From NCBI GenBank assembly GCA_036389255.1, contig DASVQI010000024.1:496001-560000 (forward strand): a stretch of DNA of 64,000 nt, written 5' to 3'. Origin of the DNA: JACVRN01 sp036389255. GTDB lineage: Bacteria > Acidobacteriota > Blastocatellia > Pyrinomonadales > Pyrinomonadaceae. Shown here piece after piece: positions 32,875-41,220 of the stretch. The first letter of the stretch is position 1; every line of letters begins with the position of its first letter. Below the pieces are notes generated by a model that had not been told where the DNA came from, did no database searches, and saw nothing but the letters and a program-made list of their open reading frames with translations. A program made the translations under genes and the position numbers.

Positions 32875-33387
32875 TTAATCTCGCGTCGAAGAAGCCAGTC
32901 GAACGTGCGGCTGTGCGGTCAGCTCATGCTTCTTTTCTTCGCGGGCGCGGCGGCGGCAGTCCGCGCAGACCCCGTTGATTCGCAAAGAGTGATAGGTCGG
33001 CTGGAAGCGATGCTTGGCCGCTATGGCGTCCTGTAGCGCCTCTATCTCGGCGGAGTAAAACTCTATGGTCGCGCCGCACTCAGTGCATATCATGTGGTCG
33101 TGGTGTTGGTGCTTGTAGTTATGCTCGTAACGAGAGCGCCCGTCACCGAAGCGCACTTCCCGCGCCAGCCCGGCTTCCGTCAGAAGCTTGAGCGTGCGAT
33201 AAACGGTCGTCTGGCCTATATTGGGGTCTTGCTTCTGGACTAGGCGATAAAGGTCTTCGCTGGTGAGATGCTCTTCAGTGCGCAGAAAGACTTCGAGTAT
33301 CAGGTCGCGCTGCGCCGTGCGTTTCAGCCCGGCCTTCTGAATATGCTGCTGAAAAACTTCTTTCTCTTCCGTAAATTCTTGACTCAT
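32875..33387 (-). CDS. Fur-family transcriptional regulator
   Basis: A 170-residue Fur-family repressor. The N-terminal winged helix has LKRTAQRDLILEVFL and the recognition region IGQTTVYRTLKLLTEAGLA; the dimerisation domain carries the metal-site stretch YEHNYKHQHHDHMICTEC, with a second CxxC (VCADC) near the C-terminus forming the structural zinc site. The His cluster HQHHDH is typical. Whether it senses iron, zinc, manganese or peroxide cannot be settled from these motifs. Its start is ATG 33387, 107 bp from the tRNA-Leu gene on the other strand. Confidence 0.9.
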   Translation of the reverse strand: MSQEFTEEKEVFQQHIQKAGLKRTAQRDLILEVFLRTEEHLTSEDLYRLVQKQDPNIGQTTVYRTLKLLTEAGLAREVRFGDGRSRYEHNYKHQHHDHMICTECGATIEFYSAEIEALQDAIAAKHRFQPTYHSLRINGVCADCRRRAREEKKHELTAQPHVRLASSTRD

Positions 33388-33494
33388 CCTTGGGTCGCGC
33401 CGCTTTCTTTGTTAATGCAGCCATTCTAACACCAGCCCAAGCTTTGTGTGAAGATTTGGCGCGGGGCTATACAGCATGCTATCTTCCACACCAT

Positions 33495-33805
33495 GCCGGG
33501 GTGGCGGAACTGGTAGACGCTGCGGACTTAGTTCTTTGAGCACCCAGAGCGAAATCTCTGGCGTGAATGGAGTCAAATTCGGTGAAACCTTTAACATGGC
33601 AACACCGAGCTAAGTTTGGAGGCATGGCATTGCTTACCAAAAAAGTGTAGAGACTAGACGGCTCCCGCCTGACTGCTGCCAAGGTGGTAAAAGGTGAAGG
33701 TATAGTCCAGACCACGAACTGAACGCGCTTCAGGCGGCGAAAGCCGAAGTGGTAAGAAAATCCGTTGACCGTAAGGTCGTGCGGGTTCGAGTCCCGCCCT
33801 CGGCA
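33495..33805 (+). tRNA. tRNA-Leu(UAA) interrupted by a group I intron
   Basis: The 5' exon (33495-33529) starts GCCGGGGTGGCGGAACTGG and runs to the first anticodon base U34. The 3' exon (33757-33805) starts AAAATCCG and ends CTCGGCA. Joined, they give a 7-bp acceptor stem with one G-U pair, a D arm, the anticodon stem GCGGA/TCCGT, a loop CTTAAAA with anticodon UAA, a long variable arm (as in leucine tRNAs), and a TΨC arm GCGGGTTCGAGTCCCGC. CCA is not encoded. The mature length is 84 nt. A strong 16-bp stem terminator-like hairpin follows at 33818. Confidence 0.95.
33530..33756 (+). ncRNA. Group I self-splicing intron in tRNA-Leu(UAA)
   Basis: A 227-nt intron without an open frame. It is inserted between U34 and A35 and ends with G (33756), as group I introns do. 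P7 is formed by GACTA (33652-33656) with TAGTC (33703-33707) inside the conserved AGACTAGACGG and GTATAGTCCAGACC segments. The P4-P6 region shows TCAAATTCGGTGAAACC and GGCAACACCGAGC. The exon CTT can pair with an internal guide GAG (33538-33540), giving the required U-G pair at the 5' site. This is the same site and a very similar core as the cyanobacterial and plastid tRNA-Leu intron (subgroup IC3). Confidence 0.92.
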
Positions 33806-33817
33806 TCAAATATGAGC

Positions 33818-33855
33818 AATAATTAAGGGCAGCTTTTATGCTGCCCTTAATTATT
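33818..33855 (+). terminator. Hairpin after tRNA-Leu
   Basis: AATAATTAAGGGCAGC (33818-33833) pairs perfectly with GCTGCCCTTAATTATT (33840-33855), a 16-bp stem with a 6-nt loop. The A/T-rich outer end acts as the U-tract on either strand. It lies 13 bp past the tRNA. Confidence 0.8.
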
Positions 33856-34230
33856 CAATATGACGAGCGTCGCGCTCTGATTAAATGAGTTGTTAGACCC
33901 CTCACGGCTCATAATTCCAAGCCGGAACGTGCCTCAACTAACCGAATAATTTCTTCTTACTAGCCTTATGCTCTCTACCGGAATTTGGAGAGTTTAGCCT
34001 ATCCAACCTCGTCCGACGTCGAATCTAAATCTTCCCGCTAAAATCCGTTCCCTCTCAGAGTCCATCAATCACAGAAGAGACTGGCTGCTGTCGCGTCAGA
34101 ATTTTCGTACTGCCCTGTAACTTTTCGCTGCTTCATGAATATCTATAGAGAAGGACTGCAATGTTCTGGAAGGAGTTGAGGGCGCTCAAACTCGTTCAGC
34201 TCTCGTGTTCATCCGTCAGGAGGTACTTCT
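33856..34230 (+). other. Intergenic region upstream of the CPBP gene
   Basis: About 375 bp with no credible coding frame. It has a small hairpin (CTCTC/GAGAG around CTACCGGAAT, 33971-33993). The Shine-Dalgarno AGGAGG (34218-34223) lies 7 nt before the GTG of the next gene. I cannot place a convincing promoter. Confidence 0.5.
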
Positions 34231-34944
34231 GTGTCACTAAACGCTGCTTTTAGTCCCCCTACAGCTCAGACCAAACCGGTGGCTCCGTGGTGGCATACTA
34301 TTTTGCTCTCCGCTTTTTTTCTCGTTCTAGCACTGGCGGGCATCATCTTTCAGCGCAGCGCAGGCTCGCAAAATGGAGCACCATCTTCGCACCCAAACAT
34401 GGTGCCGGTTTACTTTACTCTCATCGCATTGCAGTGGGGCCTCCTATATTATGTCTGGAAGGCAGGGCTGCGGCGCAGGGGGACGACTCTGCGCGCGCTA
34501 ATCGGAGGCAGGTGGGGTGGGGCGAAGGACGTCTTAATTGACTTAAGTTTAGCGATTGTGCTGTGGGTCATCTGGATGACGTTCCAATCGGTGTGGACTA
34601 GATTATTCGGCTCAGGCCACGCGGCATCCATACAGTCTCTGCTGCCACAGCAGCCTGCCGAGGTCGCGCTGTGGGTGCTGTTGTCAATCAGCGCGGGGTT
34701 CTGCGAAGAACTGATTTTTCGCGGATATTTTCTGAGGCAGTTCGCCTCGCTCACTCGTAGCACTTGGCTTGCGCTTCTCATGCAAGCTCTACTTTTCGGC
34801 GTCTCTCATGGCTATCAGGGCTTGGACTCGACCGTGAAAATCACCATCTACGGCGGGCTGTTCGGGCTCTTGGCCGTGTGGCGCAGGAGCCTGCGTCCCG
34901 GCATTGCGGCTCACGTTCTAACAGACATCTTAGCTATTCTATAG
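34231..34944 (+). CDS. CPBP-family intramembrane metalloprotease
   Basis: A 237-residue polytopic membrane protein of the CPBP (CAAX protease and bacteriocin-processing) family. The active-site motif is ISAGFCEELIFRGYFLRQ (EExxxR, about 150-167), followed by LLMQALLFGVSHGYQG, which carries the second motif with the metal-binding His, and by the C-terminal AAHVLTDILAIL (H-x3-D). Members are zinc or glutamate intramembrane endopeptidases, often of unknown substrate. It starts at GTG 34231, 7 nt after AGGAGG. It is transcribed toward the sigma factor gene 75 bp downstream, but no operon is certain. Confidence 0.87.
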   Translation: MSLNAAFSPPTAQTKPVAPWWHTILLSAFFLVLALAGIIFQRSAGSQNGAPSSHPNMVPVYFTLIALQWGLLYYVWKAGLRRRGTTLRALIGGRWGGAKDVLIDLSLAIVLWVIWMTFQSVWTRLFGSGHAASIQSLLPQQPAEVALWVLLSISAGFCEELIFRGYFLRQFASLTRSTWLALLMQALLFGVSHGYQGLDSTVKITIYGGLFGLLAVWRRSLRPGIAAHVLTDILAIL

Positions 34945-35018
34945 CAGGCTCCTTTGCTACTTTCACTGTTGGGGCTTGATTCTCTTTCGCTCTACAATGG
35001 TGTCGTTGAATCGTCTTG

Positions 35019-35507
35019 ATGACGGACTTCAGTGCCTTCTACAAACGTTATGCGTCGGAAGTCTTCCGCTTCGCGCTGTATCTCTCTGGCGAGCGCGGCG
35101 AAGCCGAAGACATTACTTCGGAGACTTTCGTTCGTGTGTGGGCTTCCGCCACTCAGCTTGAGCTGCCGACGGTAAAAAGTTATCTGTTCACCATCGCGCG
35201 CAACCTGTTCCTGCAAGGGTTGCGTAAGCGTTCCCGGCACGTCGCACTGACGCCGGAACTGCCCGATTCGCAGCCCGGTTTGCAGGCGCAGATAGAGCGA
35301 CAGGCAGAGTTGCGAGCAGTACTTGCGCGTTTGCAGAAGTTGCCGGAGATAGACCGTGCCGCCTTGCTTCTAAGAACTCTGGATGAAATGCCATACGAAG
35401 AGATTGCCCGCGTGCTGGACATCTCCGTCGCTGCGGCGAAGGTCAAGGTACACAGGGCACGCGTTAAGCTGGAACAGGTCAGGGCCGGACAGAACTCTTA
35501 CGAATAG
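35019..35507 (+). CDS. ECF-type RNA polymerase sigma factor
   Basis: A 162-residue sigma-70 family protein with region 2 (YKRYASEVFRFALYLSGERG with EAEDITSETFVRVW) and region 4 (LQKLPEIDRAALLLRTLDEM through PYEEIARVLDISVAAAKVKV HRARVKL as a helix-turn-helix). The two are joined by a short linker with no region 3, so this is an extracytoplasmic-function sigma factor. I prefer ATG 35019 over the adjoining TTG 35016. The next gene, 18 bp downstream, encodes a small membrane protein that is a likely anti-sigma partner. No autoregulated promoter is obvious. Confidence 0.87.
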   Translation: MTDFSAFYKRYASEVFRFALYLSGERGEAEDITSETFVRVWASATQLELPTVKSYLFTIARNLFLQGLRKRSRHVALTPELPDSQPGLQAQIERQAELRAVLARLQKLPEIDRAALLLRTLDEMPYEEIARVLDISVAAAKVKVHRARVKLEQVRAGQNSYE

Positions 35508-35525
35508 CGGAGGCTGAGAAGAGGC

Positions 35526-35963
35526 GTGAAGATAGATGTCGAGCGGGAAGTCATACTAGACTTGCTGCCGGTATATATTTCGGGGGAGGCGAGTCCCGCA
35601 ACTTGCACGCTGGTCGAAGAATACGCGCGGCAAGACACGGAGGTTGCGCACCGCATTCAAGCGTTGAGAGCAGATAGTTTGGTCGGGGCACCGCTCCCTG
35701 AACTTCCCCCGGAACTTGAGCTAAGGACACTCTATCGCACCCGGCGTCTTCTCGTTTTACAGCGCTGGTTATTCGGATTTGCCATCTGCTTCACTGCCAT
35801 CTCGCTAAGCAGCAGGCTCTCCTTCAGAGAGGGTCGTTTGAGAGAGTTTCACTTCCTGATTCAAGACTACCCTGTTCAATTCGGAATCTTCGTAGGTCTG
35901 GCTCTCATCTGCTGGATAGCATATTTCCTCATTCGTCGCCGCCTTCGCACAACCTCAGTTTAG
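35526..35963 (+). CDS. Putative anti-sigma-factor-like membrane protein
   Basis: A 145-residue protein. The N-terminus EREVILDLLPVYISGEASPA with TCTLVEEYARQDTEVAHRI follows the pattern of zinc-finger anti-sigma domains (DLLPxYLDGELSxxxxxxVExHLxxCxxC), but the His and Cys ligands are not in the canonical places, so it may not bind zinc. Two membrane helices are clear (about 78-93 LFGFAICFTAISLSS and 115-135 FGIFVGLALICWIAYFLI). It starts at GTG 35526, 18 bp after the ECF sigma gene. The pairing with that gene is the main reason for the anti-sigma call. Confidence 0.6.
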   Translation: MKIDVEREVILDLLPVYISGEASPATCTLVEEYARQDTEVAHRIQALRADSLVGAPLPELPPELELRTLYRTRRLLVLQRWLFGFAICFTAISLSSRLSFREGRLREFHFLIQDYPVQFGIFVGLALICWIAYFLIRRRLRTTSV

Positions 35964-36011
35964 AGTTGTCAAATAATTCAAACTACATCTGGCCTTAAAT
36001 AATTTCAGTCC

Positions 36012-36050
36012 CCCAAAATAAAAGGGTGAGGCAATTACGCCCCACCCTTC
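36012..36050 (-). terminator. Intrinsic terminator of the giant protease gene
   Basis: On minus, AAGGGTG (36049-36043) pairs with CACCCTT (36028-36022), with GGGGC/GCCTC extending it, followed by TTATTTTG. It lies about 90 bp past the protease stop at 36140. A second, T-less hairpin (GCCGGGCG/CGCCCGGC, about 36088-36120) lies nearer the stop. Confidence 0.7.
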
Positions 36051-36139
36051 GGATATGGTAACCGTCAACGCAGGCAGCTTGGAGAGCTTGCCGGGCGGTG
36101 AGATGTAACAACTCGCCCGGCGGCTCACGCGCTCCCTTA

Positions 36140-39100
36140 CTATTTGACTTGAATGTTACCTCCCATGATGTTCACCTGAGCCGTATTGACGAATGCGCCG
36201 CTACTCAGGGTGTACGTGCCGACGACGATGATATTGCTGGTCGCATCGAACACGCGTATGGCGTAAGTATCAGGATTGATTATGCCCGAGCCGGGTTCGC
36301 CCTTATCGGTGATGTCTACCTGATACTGGTAGTTCCCGCCAATCGAGTAGGCGATACCTGTCAGACGGTCAACCGCAGTGATGTTGGCTTTGCCCGTGAA
36401 CTTAGCCGTCTTGGGATTTGTAGTTGTGCTCAGTTGCAGTGAGCTTAACGCATTGCCCTTGACGACGAAGTTGTAGTCATGCAAGCCAGCCGGTGCGCCA
36501 AACGCTGCCAGATTAGCTTTTGTCCGGTAGATGAACAGGTTATTTCCCTGCCCGTTTCCGTTCTTCTGGTTCTTCACGGAGAAGCTGAAGTTGCTGCGGT
36601 ACTGGTTATTGTTCGGGTCAATGAGCCAGCCCCCGCCGGTGGTCGCGCCGGGGTCGGAGATTGTCAGCGCTGCGGTTTCGACCTCCGCCTGATAATTCGG
36701 ATTGGGATAGGTCGGTGTATCCAACAGCGTAATGGTGACGGTGTAGATATCGGCCGGGAGTGAAGCGGCCATGCTGCCTGTCACAGTGCCCGGCGTTGAC
36801 GTGTTAGCGAGAGTGACGACGCCATTATTCGGAATCACAATGGGGCTCGTCATGGTCAGATCAGTGGACTTGAAGATTTTAAACTGAATCTGTTTTCCGG
36901 CGAGCGTGTTACCGATTGCTCCGTCCGCAGCCTCCTGCACCTGAGCCGACAGAGTCACGTTTCCGTTGCTTCCAGCCGTTGCCAGCAAGAGGAACTGTGT
37001 CCCCGTATAGGAGATGGCGGCATCCTCTCTAGTCACGTCTATCTGTATGTCCGTGTACTTCGTGCCGGAAGGCGTGCCGTCATCAGCGATGCTCACCCTG
37101 ACGATGTAGCTTCCGGGCGAAACAAGCGCCTTGCCGGAAAGCTTCCACGTGCGGTCACTTGCTCCCGTAGAAGTTTCAGTCAAGGACAGTCCGCCTAACG
37201 CGGCCGAAGACTGGAAGCTCGCGTCCGTGCTCTTCTTCCAAGTCACAGTAGGCGTCAGTGATGAGCCTGCCGAATCAATGTCCGTAGCGGCCACCATCAC
37301 TGGCGTAATGGGGTCGCTGTACTGCAAGCTCTGTACGGGCGGAGCGGCTGCCACTTCCGGCGCATCGTTGACCGGGGTGACGTTAATGTTGAAGGTCACG
37401 GGCGCAGTCGCGTCAATGCCTCCGTTGTCAGTGCCGCCGTTATCCTTAAGAACGACCGTCACTGTGGCAGAGCCGTTAGCATTGGCCGCCGGTGTATAGG
37501 TCAGCGTTCCGTTAGAAGCGATAGCAGGTTGCGCTGAGAAGAGCGCGTTGTTGTTGTTGTTGACGACGAAGCTCAACGCCTGTCCGGCTTCATCAGCCGG
37601 GCCTGCCTTGATGCTCGTGGCCCAGTTGGCGAGCGTCTGCGCGCCCGCGTCTTCCGGCACCGTCTGATTCGCTCCCGCAGTAAAGCCCGGCGCATCGTTT
37701 ACGGCTGTGACGCTGATTGCCACCGCATCGGTGTCGCTCTTTGCGCCGCCGGTACCCGTTCTGCCCTTGTCGTTGGTCGTGATGGTCAGCGAAGCAGGGC
37801 CGTTAAAGTCGGCCGAGGGACTGTAGCTCAGGCCGTTCAGGGCGTTATTGATGTCGGCCAAGGAGCCTGTGAAGGTCATGGTCGCATCACCTGCGCCGTC
37901 GCCGCTAGTGAAATTCAACCCCGCGTTGCCGCCGAGCGATGCCACGCCGTTCGTCACGGCGATGGTTATCTCTACGGTGTTGTTACCAGCATCCGAATCG
38001 GAGATGGAAATCGGATTCGACCCTGCTGCCGAGAAGACAAGCGCGCCGTCTTCCAGAACAGTTTGCGCGCCCGGAACCGCGTTGACCGGAGGCTGATTGG
38101 CCGGGACAGGCGCGCCCGGCAGTCCTGTTACTCTCAGATTATAAGGAACGTTCAGGCCGCCGTTCTGATTCGACTCGCTGACGACGATGGTGAACGTCTG
38201 GTTGGCCGGGACGTTGATGGAGAAGAATTGAGTTGTGCCAGCGCCGGAAGTTGTAGAGCCGCCATTGTCGCCCGCGAAATTCGCAGAGACGGTGGCAGGC
38301 ACGAACGTAGGCATATAAGCGTCAACATAGAGAAGCGCGTTGGCCGAATGCGTCAGGCTTACAGTCACGCAGATGGGAGAGGCCGACGTGTTGGTAAAGC
38401 TGTAAGCATCATAACGGCGCGTGACGGTTCCGGCGGCTGCGCCGGGATTCGTCTTCGTCGTCCCGCAGCTCGAAATCGGGAAAGTGAAGTTCATGCGGCT
38501 TGTCTGCAAACCCGTGGTCGCCGTATAGCTTTCACCCGCCGGGACGACCGGAGCCGTCGTGTCGAGCACTGTCGAGATGTTTGCCATACGCCCCGTCGGG
38601 ATGCTGAACGGATATGGACGGGTAATGCCGTTGTAGCTCACGTTCAGAACAAAGTCTATGTTGGAGGCATAGGTTGAACCCTCCTGATAGACGAACTCAA
38701 AAGGCGTCGCACTGACGGATGAGCCATTGGTGGCCGCGAGGTCGGCGTAGGAACGCGTTGACGACGGCGTAATGCTGACGCCCGGAGTGGTCGAGCTGAG
38801 GCTAGCCGTGACGTTCAAGCCTTGGCCCGCGCCGCTATTGAGCAAAGGCACGGCGATAGTTCCGCGCTCTCCCGGTTCTATAAAGCCGTTGCCGTTGCCG
38901 CCTGAATCCGAAGCCGTCACCGTGCCGAGCGTCAGGTTGGCAGCGCCGGGCAATGCTCCTATATAGGCAAGCGCGGCGTCAGCCATGACGATGCCGTAGC
39001 CCGTGTCACGGTCAACTCCCGGCGTCTCTATGTCAATCGCAGTGCTCTGTAGCGCGTTGCGAATCTGCGCGGGCGTCAGCGAGAGGTTCGCTGACTTCAA

Positions 39101-41074
39101 CAGCGAAGCGATTGCTGCGGCGTGCGGTGCCGCCGCAGACGTGCCGAAGAACGTGATGCCAAAGCCGCCCGCGCCCGTGACCGAAGCGCCGTCGGCGGCG
39201 GTAATATCCGGCTTCTGTCGCACGATGCCGCCTGTGGAGGAAAAGTTTCCGGCAGTAAAGGGAGTGCCGTTGGCTTGGAAGAACATCTTTCGCGGGCCAT
39301 CGGAAGTGAATAGCTCCGTCTGGTTAGCGGAATTGAATGCGTTGGGGAAAGGGCCAGTCGGATTGGGCGCAGCGCCGAAGGCTGTAGCAGCCGGTGCGGC
39401 GGCCACGCCGAAGGCGTTCAGCGCGCAACTGTGGCCGGAAGTCTGACCGGGAGTATTCACATTCAGGCGGCCACGGTTCGTAGTCAATCTGAGGTAACGG
39501 CCTACGCCGGAGAATCTGACTATCACGAGTCGCGTGTTAGCCGCCGTCACTCCGATTGCTTCGAACGGGTCTTGCGTGCCGCTCTGGTTGCCGGTCGAAG
39601 CGGCGATGAGGGTAGTGCCAGCCGCGTTCAACGCGTACAGGTCATAGTCGTTGCTGGAACCGCCGAGCGGGTCTGACCAGAAAAGGTTGTACTGGCTGCT
39701 GCCAGCCGCAGTCACCACGTCATAGGGAAGCCCGCCGGGGAACTGGTGTACGCGGCCCTGACCGGCAAGGGGGCCGGTCGCGTTGCCGCCGTCCACAAAG
39801 TCGCCTTCCCAGACGCCGGAGGTGCCGTCGTTCTGGTTGCCGGAGTTTCCTGCCGAAGAGAAGTAGAGCGCGCCGGACGCCGTAACATCATTGACCGCCT
39901 GTGCCACCACGCCGCCATTGGTAGGCGCGATGACGCCCGGTGCCTGCCCGTCCTGAAAAGGCGTCTCTGCAAAGTAGCCCACGTCATCAACGATGATGTC
40001 GCACCCGGCGGCACGAAGGGCGCGAATGTTGTTGGCGAAATTTGCGCTGGTCGGAAAGGCTGTGGCGAAGTAGAGCTGCGCGCCCGGCGCTAGGTCGTGT
40101 ATCAGCTCCAGCATGGCCGTGCCTTCATCGCAGGCAGAGGTAGTTGCACACTGTCCGGCTGCCGTACCGCTCTGTCCGGGCAGCACTGTTACCTGACCTA
40201 CGTCACCCGAAGCCTGTGCAGCCGCAAGGTTGCGTACGCCGTCCGAAAGAACGCCGATTTTGACGCCCGTTCCGTCGAAGCCATAAGTGTTACGCGCAAG
40301 CGCGGCCCTGTGCGCCACATCAGCCTGAGACTTGCGAACTCCTGCCAGACCGACGCTGTAAGCATTCGTCTGAAACTCTTCGAGCGCTGCGGCGAGCTGT
40401 TCGCTGATGTTGCTTTCGTAGTCGGGGGAAAAGGGGTGCGTCAGGCTGAGATGCTCGGGGTCAACCTCGGAAGCATTCGGCTGCCCGTCGTCCTGCGAGG
40501 TCATGGCCTCCTGCGCTGCCTGCACGTAATAGACTTCAGGAAAATCTGCGATTGCGTCCAACGCATCCAAACTCACTTCGGCGCGCAGGGTGTTGTACTC
40601 CGGGAAAGAATTAATAATCTTCGCCCCGGCCTGTTTGAGCTTTTTCAGGAGCTGCTTATCAACGGCAGCAGAGATGTCTACGATAGCCTCGCCCTGCTCG
40701 TTGCGGGGAAGCCTGACTTCCAGCCTGTCTATGCCGGGGGCAATCTGCTCGCCACGGTGCATCTTGATGCCGTAGATGAGGTTCGAGTCCATCTTGTTGC
40801 GCCCGCGCGAGCGAGAGGCTTTTTCCTGCATGAGCGCTTCTATCTGCTGGCGAGCCCTGTCGCTCATCTGCTCTGCGCCCTGCCCGTTATTACCGGCAGA
40901 GTTGCCGTTTCCCTGTTGCGCTGAGGCAGAGGAAGAACGGATGGGGAGAAGAGTACCGGCGCTTACGGCGACGGCGCAGGTGACGACCAGCAGCGCAAAC
41001 AAGAGGGAACGCATATTGCGGAGCGCTAGGGGTCGCTTCAAATTTCGGGTCGGGTTAGGCTTTCTGTTCTTCAT
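36140..41074 (-). CDS. Giant secreted S8/S53-like serine protease with tandem Ig/cadherin-like repeats
   Basis: A 1644-residue exported protein. After a signal peptide (about 20-50, LLFALLVVTCAVAVSAGTLL) comes a propeptide-like region (about 90-195, MDSNLIYGIKMHRGEQIAPG through YYVQAAQEAMT). The subtilase-type domain (about 255-690) has VKIGVLSDGV (catalytic Asp), ACDEGTAMLELIHDLAPGA where a subtilisin would show HGTH, and FFGTSAAAPHAAAIASLL (catalytic Ser). The Glu in DEGT matches sedolisin-type (S53-like) enzymes. C-terminal parts include a P-domain-like region, two VLEDGALVF/VPEDAGAQTL cadherin/Tandem-95-type repeats (about 1000-1230), an Ig-like repeat and a Gly-rich terminal domain (GGGWLIDPNNNQYRSNF). 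It is preceded by its own propeptide-like paralogue at 41221. Confidence 0.88.
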   Translation of the reverse strand: MKNRKPNPTRNLKRPLALRNMRSLLFALLVVTCAVAVSAGTLLPIRSSSASAQQGNGNSAGNNGQGAEQMSDRARQQIEALMQEKASRSRGRNKMDSNLIYGIKMHRGEQIAPGIDRLEVRLPRNEQGEAIVDISAAVDKQLLKKLKQAGAKIINSFPEYNTLRAEVSLDALDAIADFPEVYYVQAAQEAMTSQDDGQPNASEVDPEHLSLTHPFSPDYESNISEQLAAALEEFQTNAYSVGLAGVRKSQADVAHRAALARNTYGFDGTGVKIGVLSDGVRNLAAAQASGDVGQVTVLPGQSGTAAGQCATTSACDEGTAMLELIHDLAPGAQLYFATAFPTSANFANNIRALRAAGCDIIVDDVGYFAETPFQDGQAPGVIAPTNGGVVAQAVNDVTASGALYFSSAGNSGNQNDGTSGVWEGDFVDGGNATGPLAGQGRVHQFPGGLPYDVVTAAGSSQYNLFWSDPLGGSSNDYDLYALNAAGTTLIAASTGNQSGTQDPFEAIGVTAANTRLVIVRFSGVGRYLRLTTNRGRLNVNTPGQTSGHSCALNAFGVAAAPAATAFGAAPNPTGPFPNAFNSANQTELFTSDGPRKMFFQANGTPFTAGNFSSTGGIVRQKPDITAADGASVTGAGGFGITFFGTSAAAPHAAAIASLLKSANLSLTPAQIRNALQSTAIDIETPGVDRDTGYGIVMADAALAYIGALPGAANLTLGTVTASDSGGNGNGFIEPGERGTIAVPLLNSGAGQGLNVTASLSSTTPGVSITPSSTRSYADLAATNGSSVSATPFEFVYQEGSTYASNIDFVLNVSYNGITRPYPFSIPTGRMANISTVLDTTAPVVPAGESYTATTGLQTSRMNFTFPISSCGTTKTNPGAAAGTVTRRYDAYSFTNTSASPICVTVSLTHSANALLYVDAYMPTFVPATVSANFAGDNGGSTTSGAGTTQFFSINVPANQTFTIVVSESNQNGGLNVPYNLRVTGLPGAPVPANQPPVNAVPGAQTVLEDGALVFSAAGSNPISISDSDAGNNTVEITIAVTNGVASLGGNAGLNFTSGDGAGDATMTFTGSLADINNALNGLSYSPSADFNGPASLTITTNDKGRTGTGGAKSDTDAVAISVTAVNDAPGFTAGANQTVPEDAGAQTLANWATSIKAGPADEAGQALSFVVNNNNNALFSAQPAIASNGTLTYTPAANANGSATVTVVLKDNGGTDNGGIDATAPVTFNINVTPVNDAPEVAAAPPVQSLQYSDPITPVMVAATDIDSAGSSLTPTVTWKKSTDASFQSSAALGGLSLTETSTGASDRTWKLSGKALVSPGSYIVRVSIADDGTPSGTKYTDIQIDVTREDAAISYTGTQFLLLATAGSNGNVTLSAQVQEAADGAIGNTLAGKQIQFKIFKSTDLTMTSPIVIPNNGVVTLANTSTPGTVTGSMAASLPADIYTVTITLLDTPTYPNPNYQAEVETAALTISDPGATTGGGWLIDPNNNQYRSNFSFSVKNQKNGNGQGNNLFIYRTKANLAAFGAPAGLHDYNFVVKGNALSSLQLSTTTNPKTAKFTGKANITAVDRLTGIAYSIGGNYQYQVDITDKGEPGSGIINPDTYAIRVFDATSNIIVVGTYTLSSGAFVNTAQVNIMGGNIQVK

Positions 41075-41220
41075 TCTATTCGGTGGACTCCTTCAATTAG
41101 GTGCTTACGATTAGGGGGTTAATCGAAGCGCTCGCGCGCGCTCCGGCAGATTGTTCTGAAAAGTTTCGGACTGGCGGAAGCTCCGTAACGGTCTTCCGCG
41201 ATTTTTTGTGAACTCGCCTG

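Noticed and set aside
40097..40924. 275-residue frame on + opposite the giant protease
   Set aside because: It lies wholly antisense to the protease domain, has no ribosome-binding site and no protein-like features.
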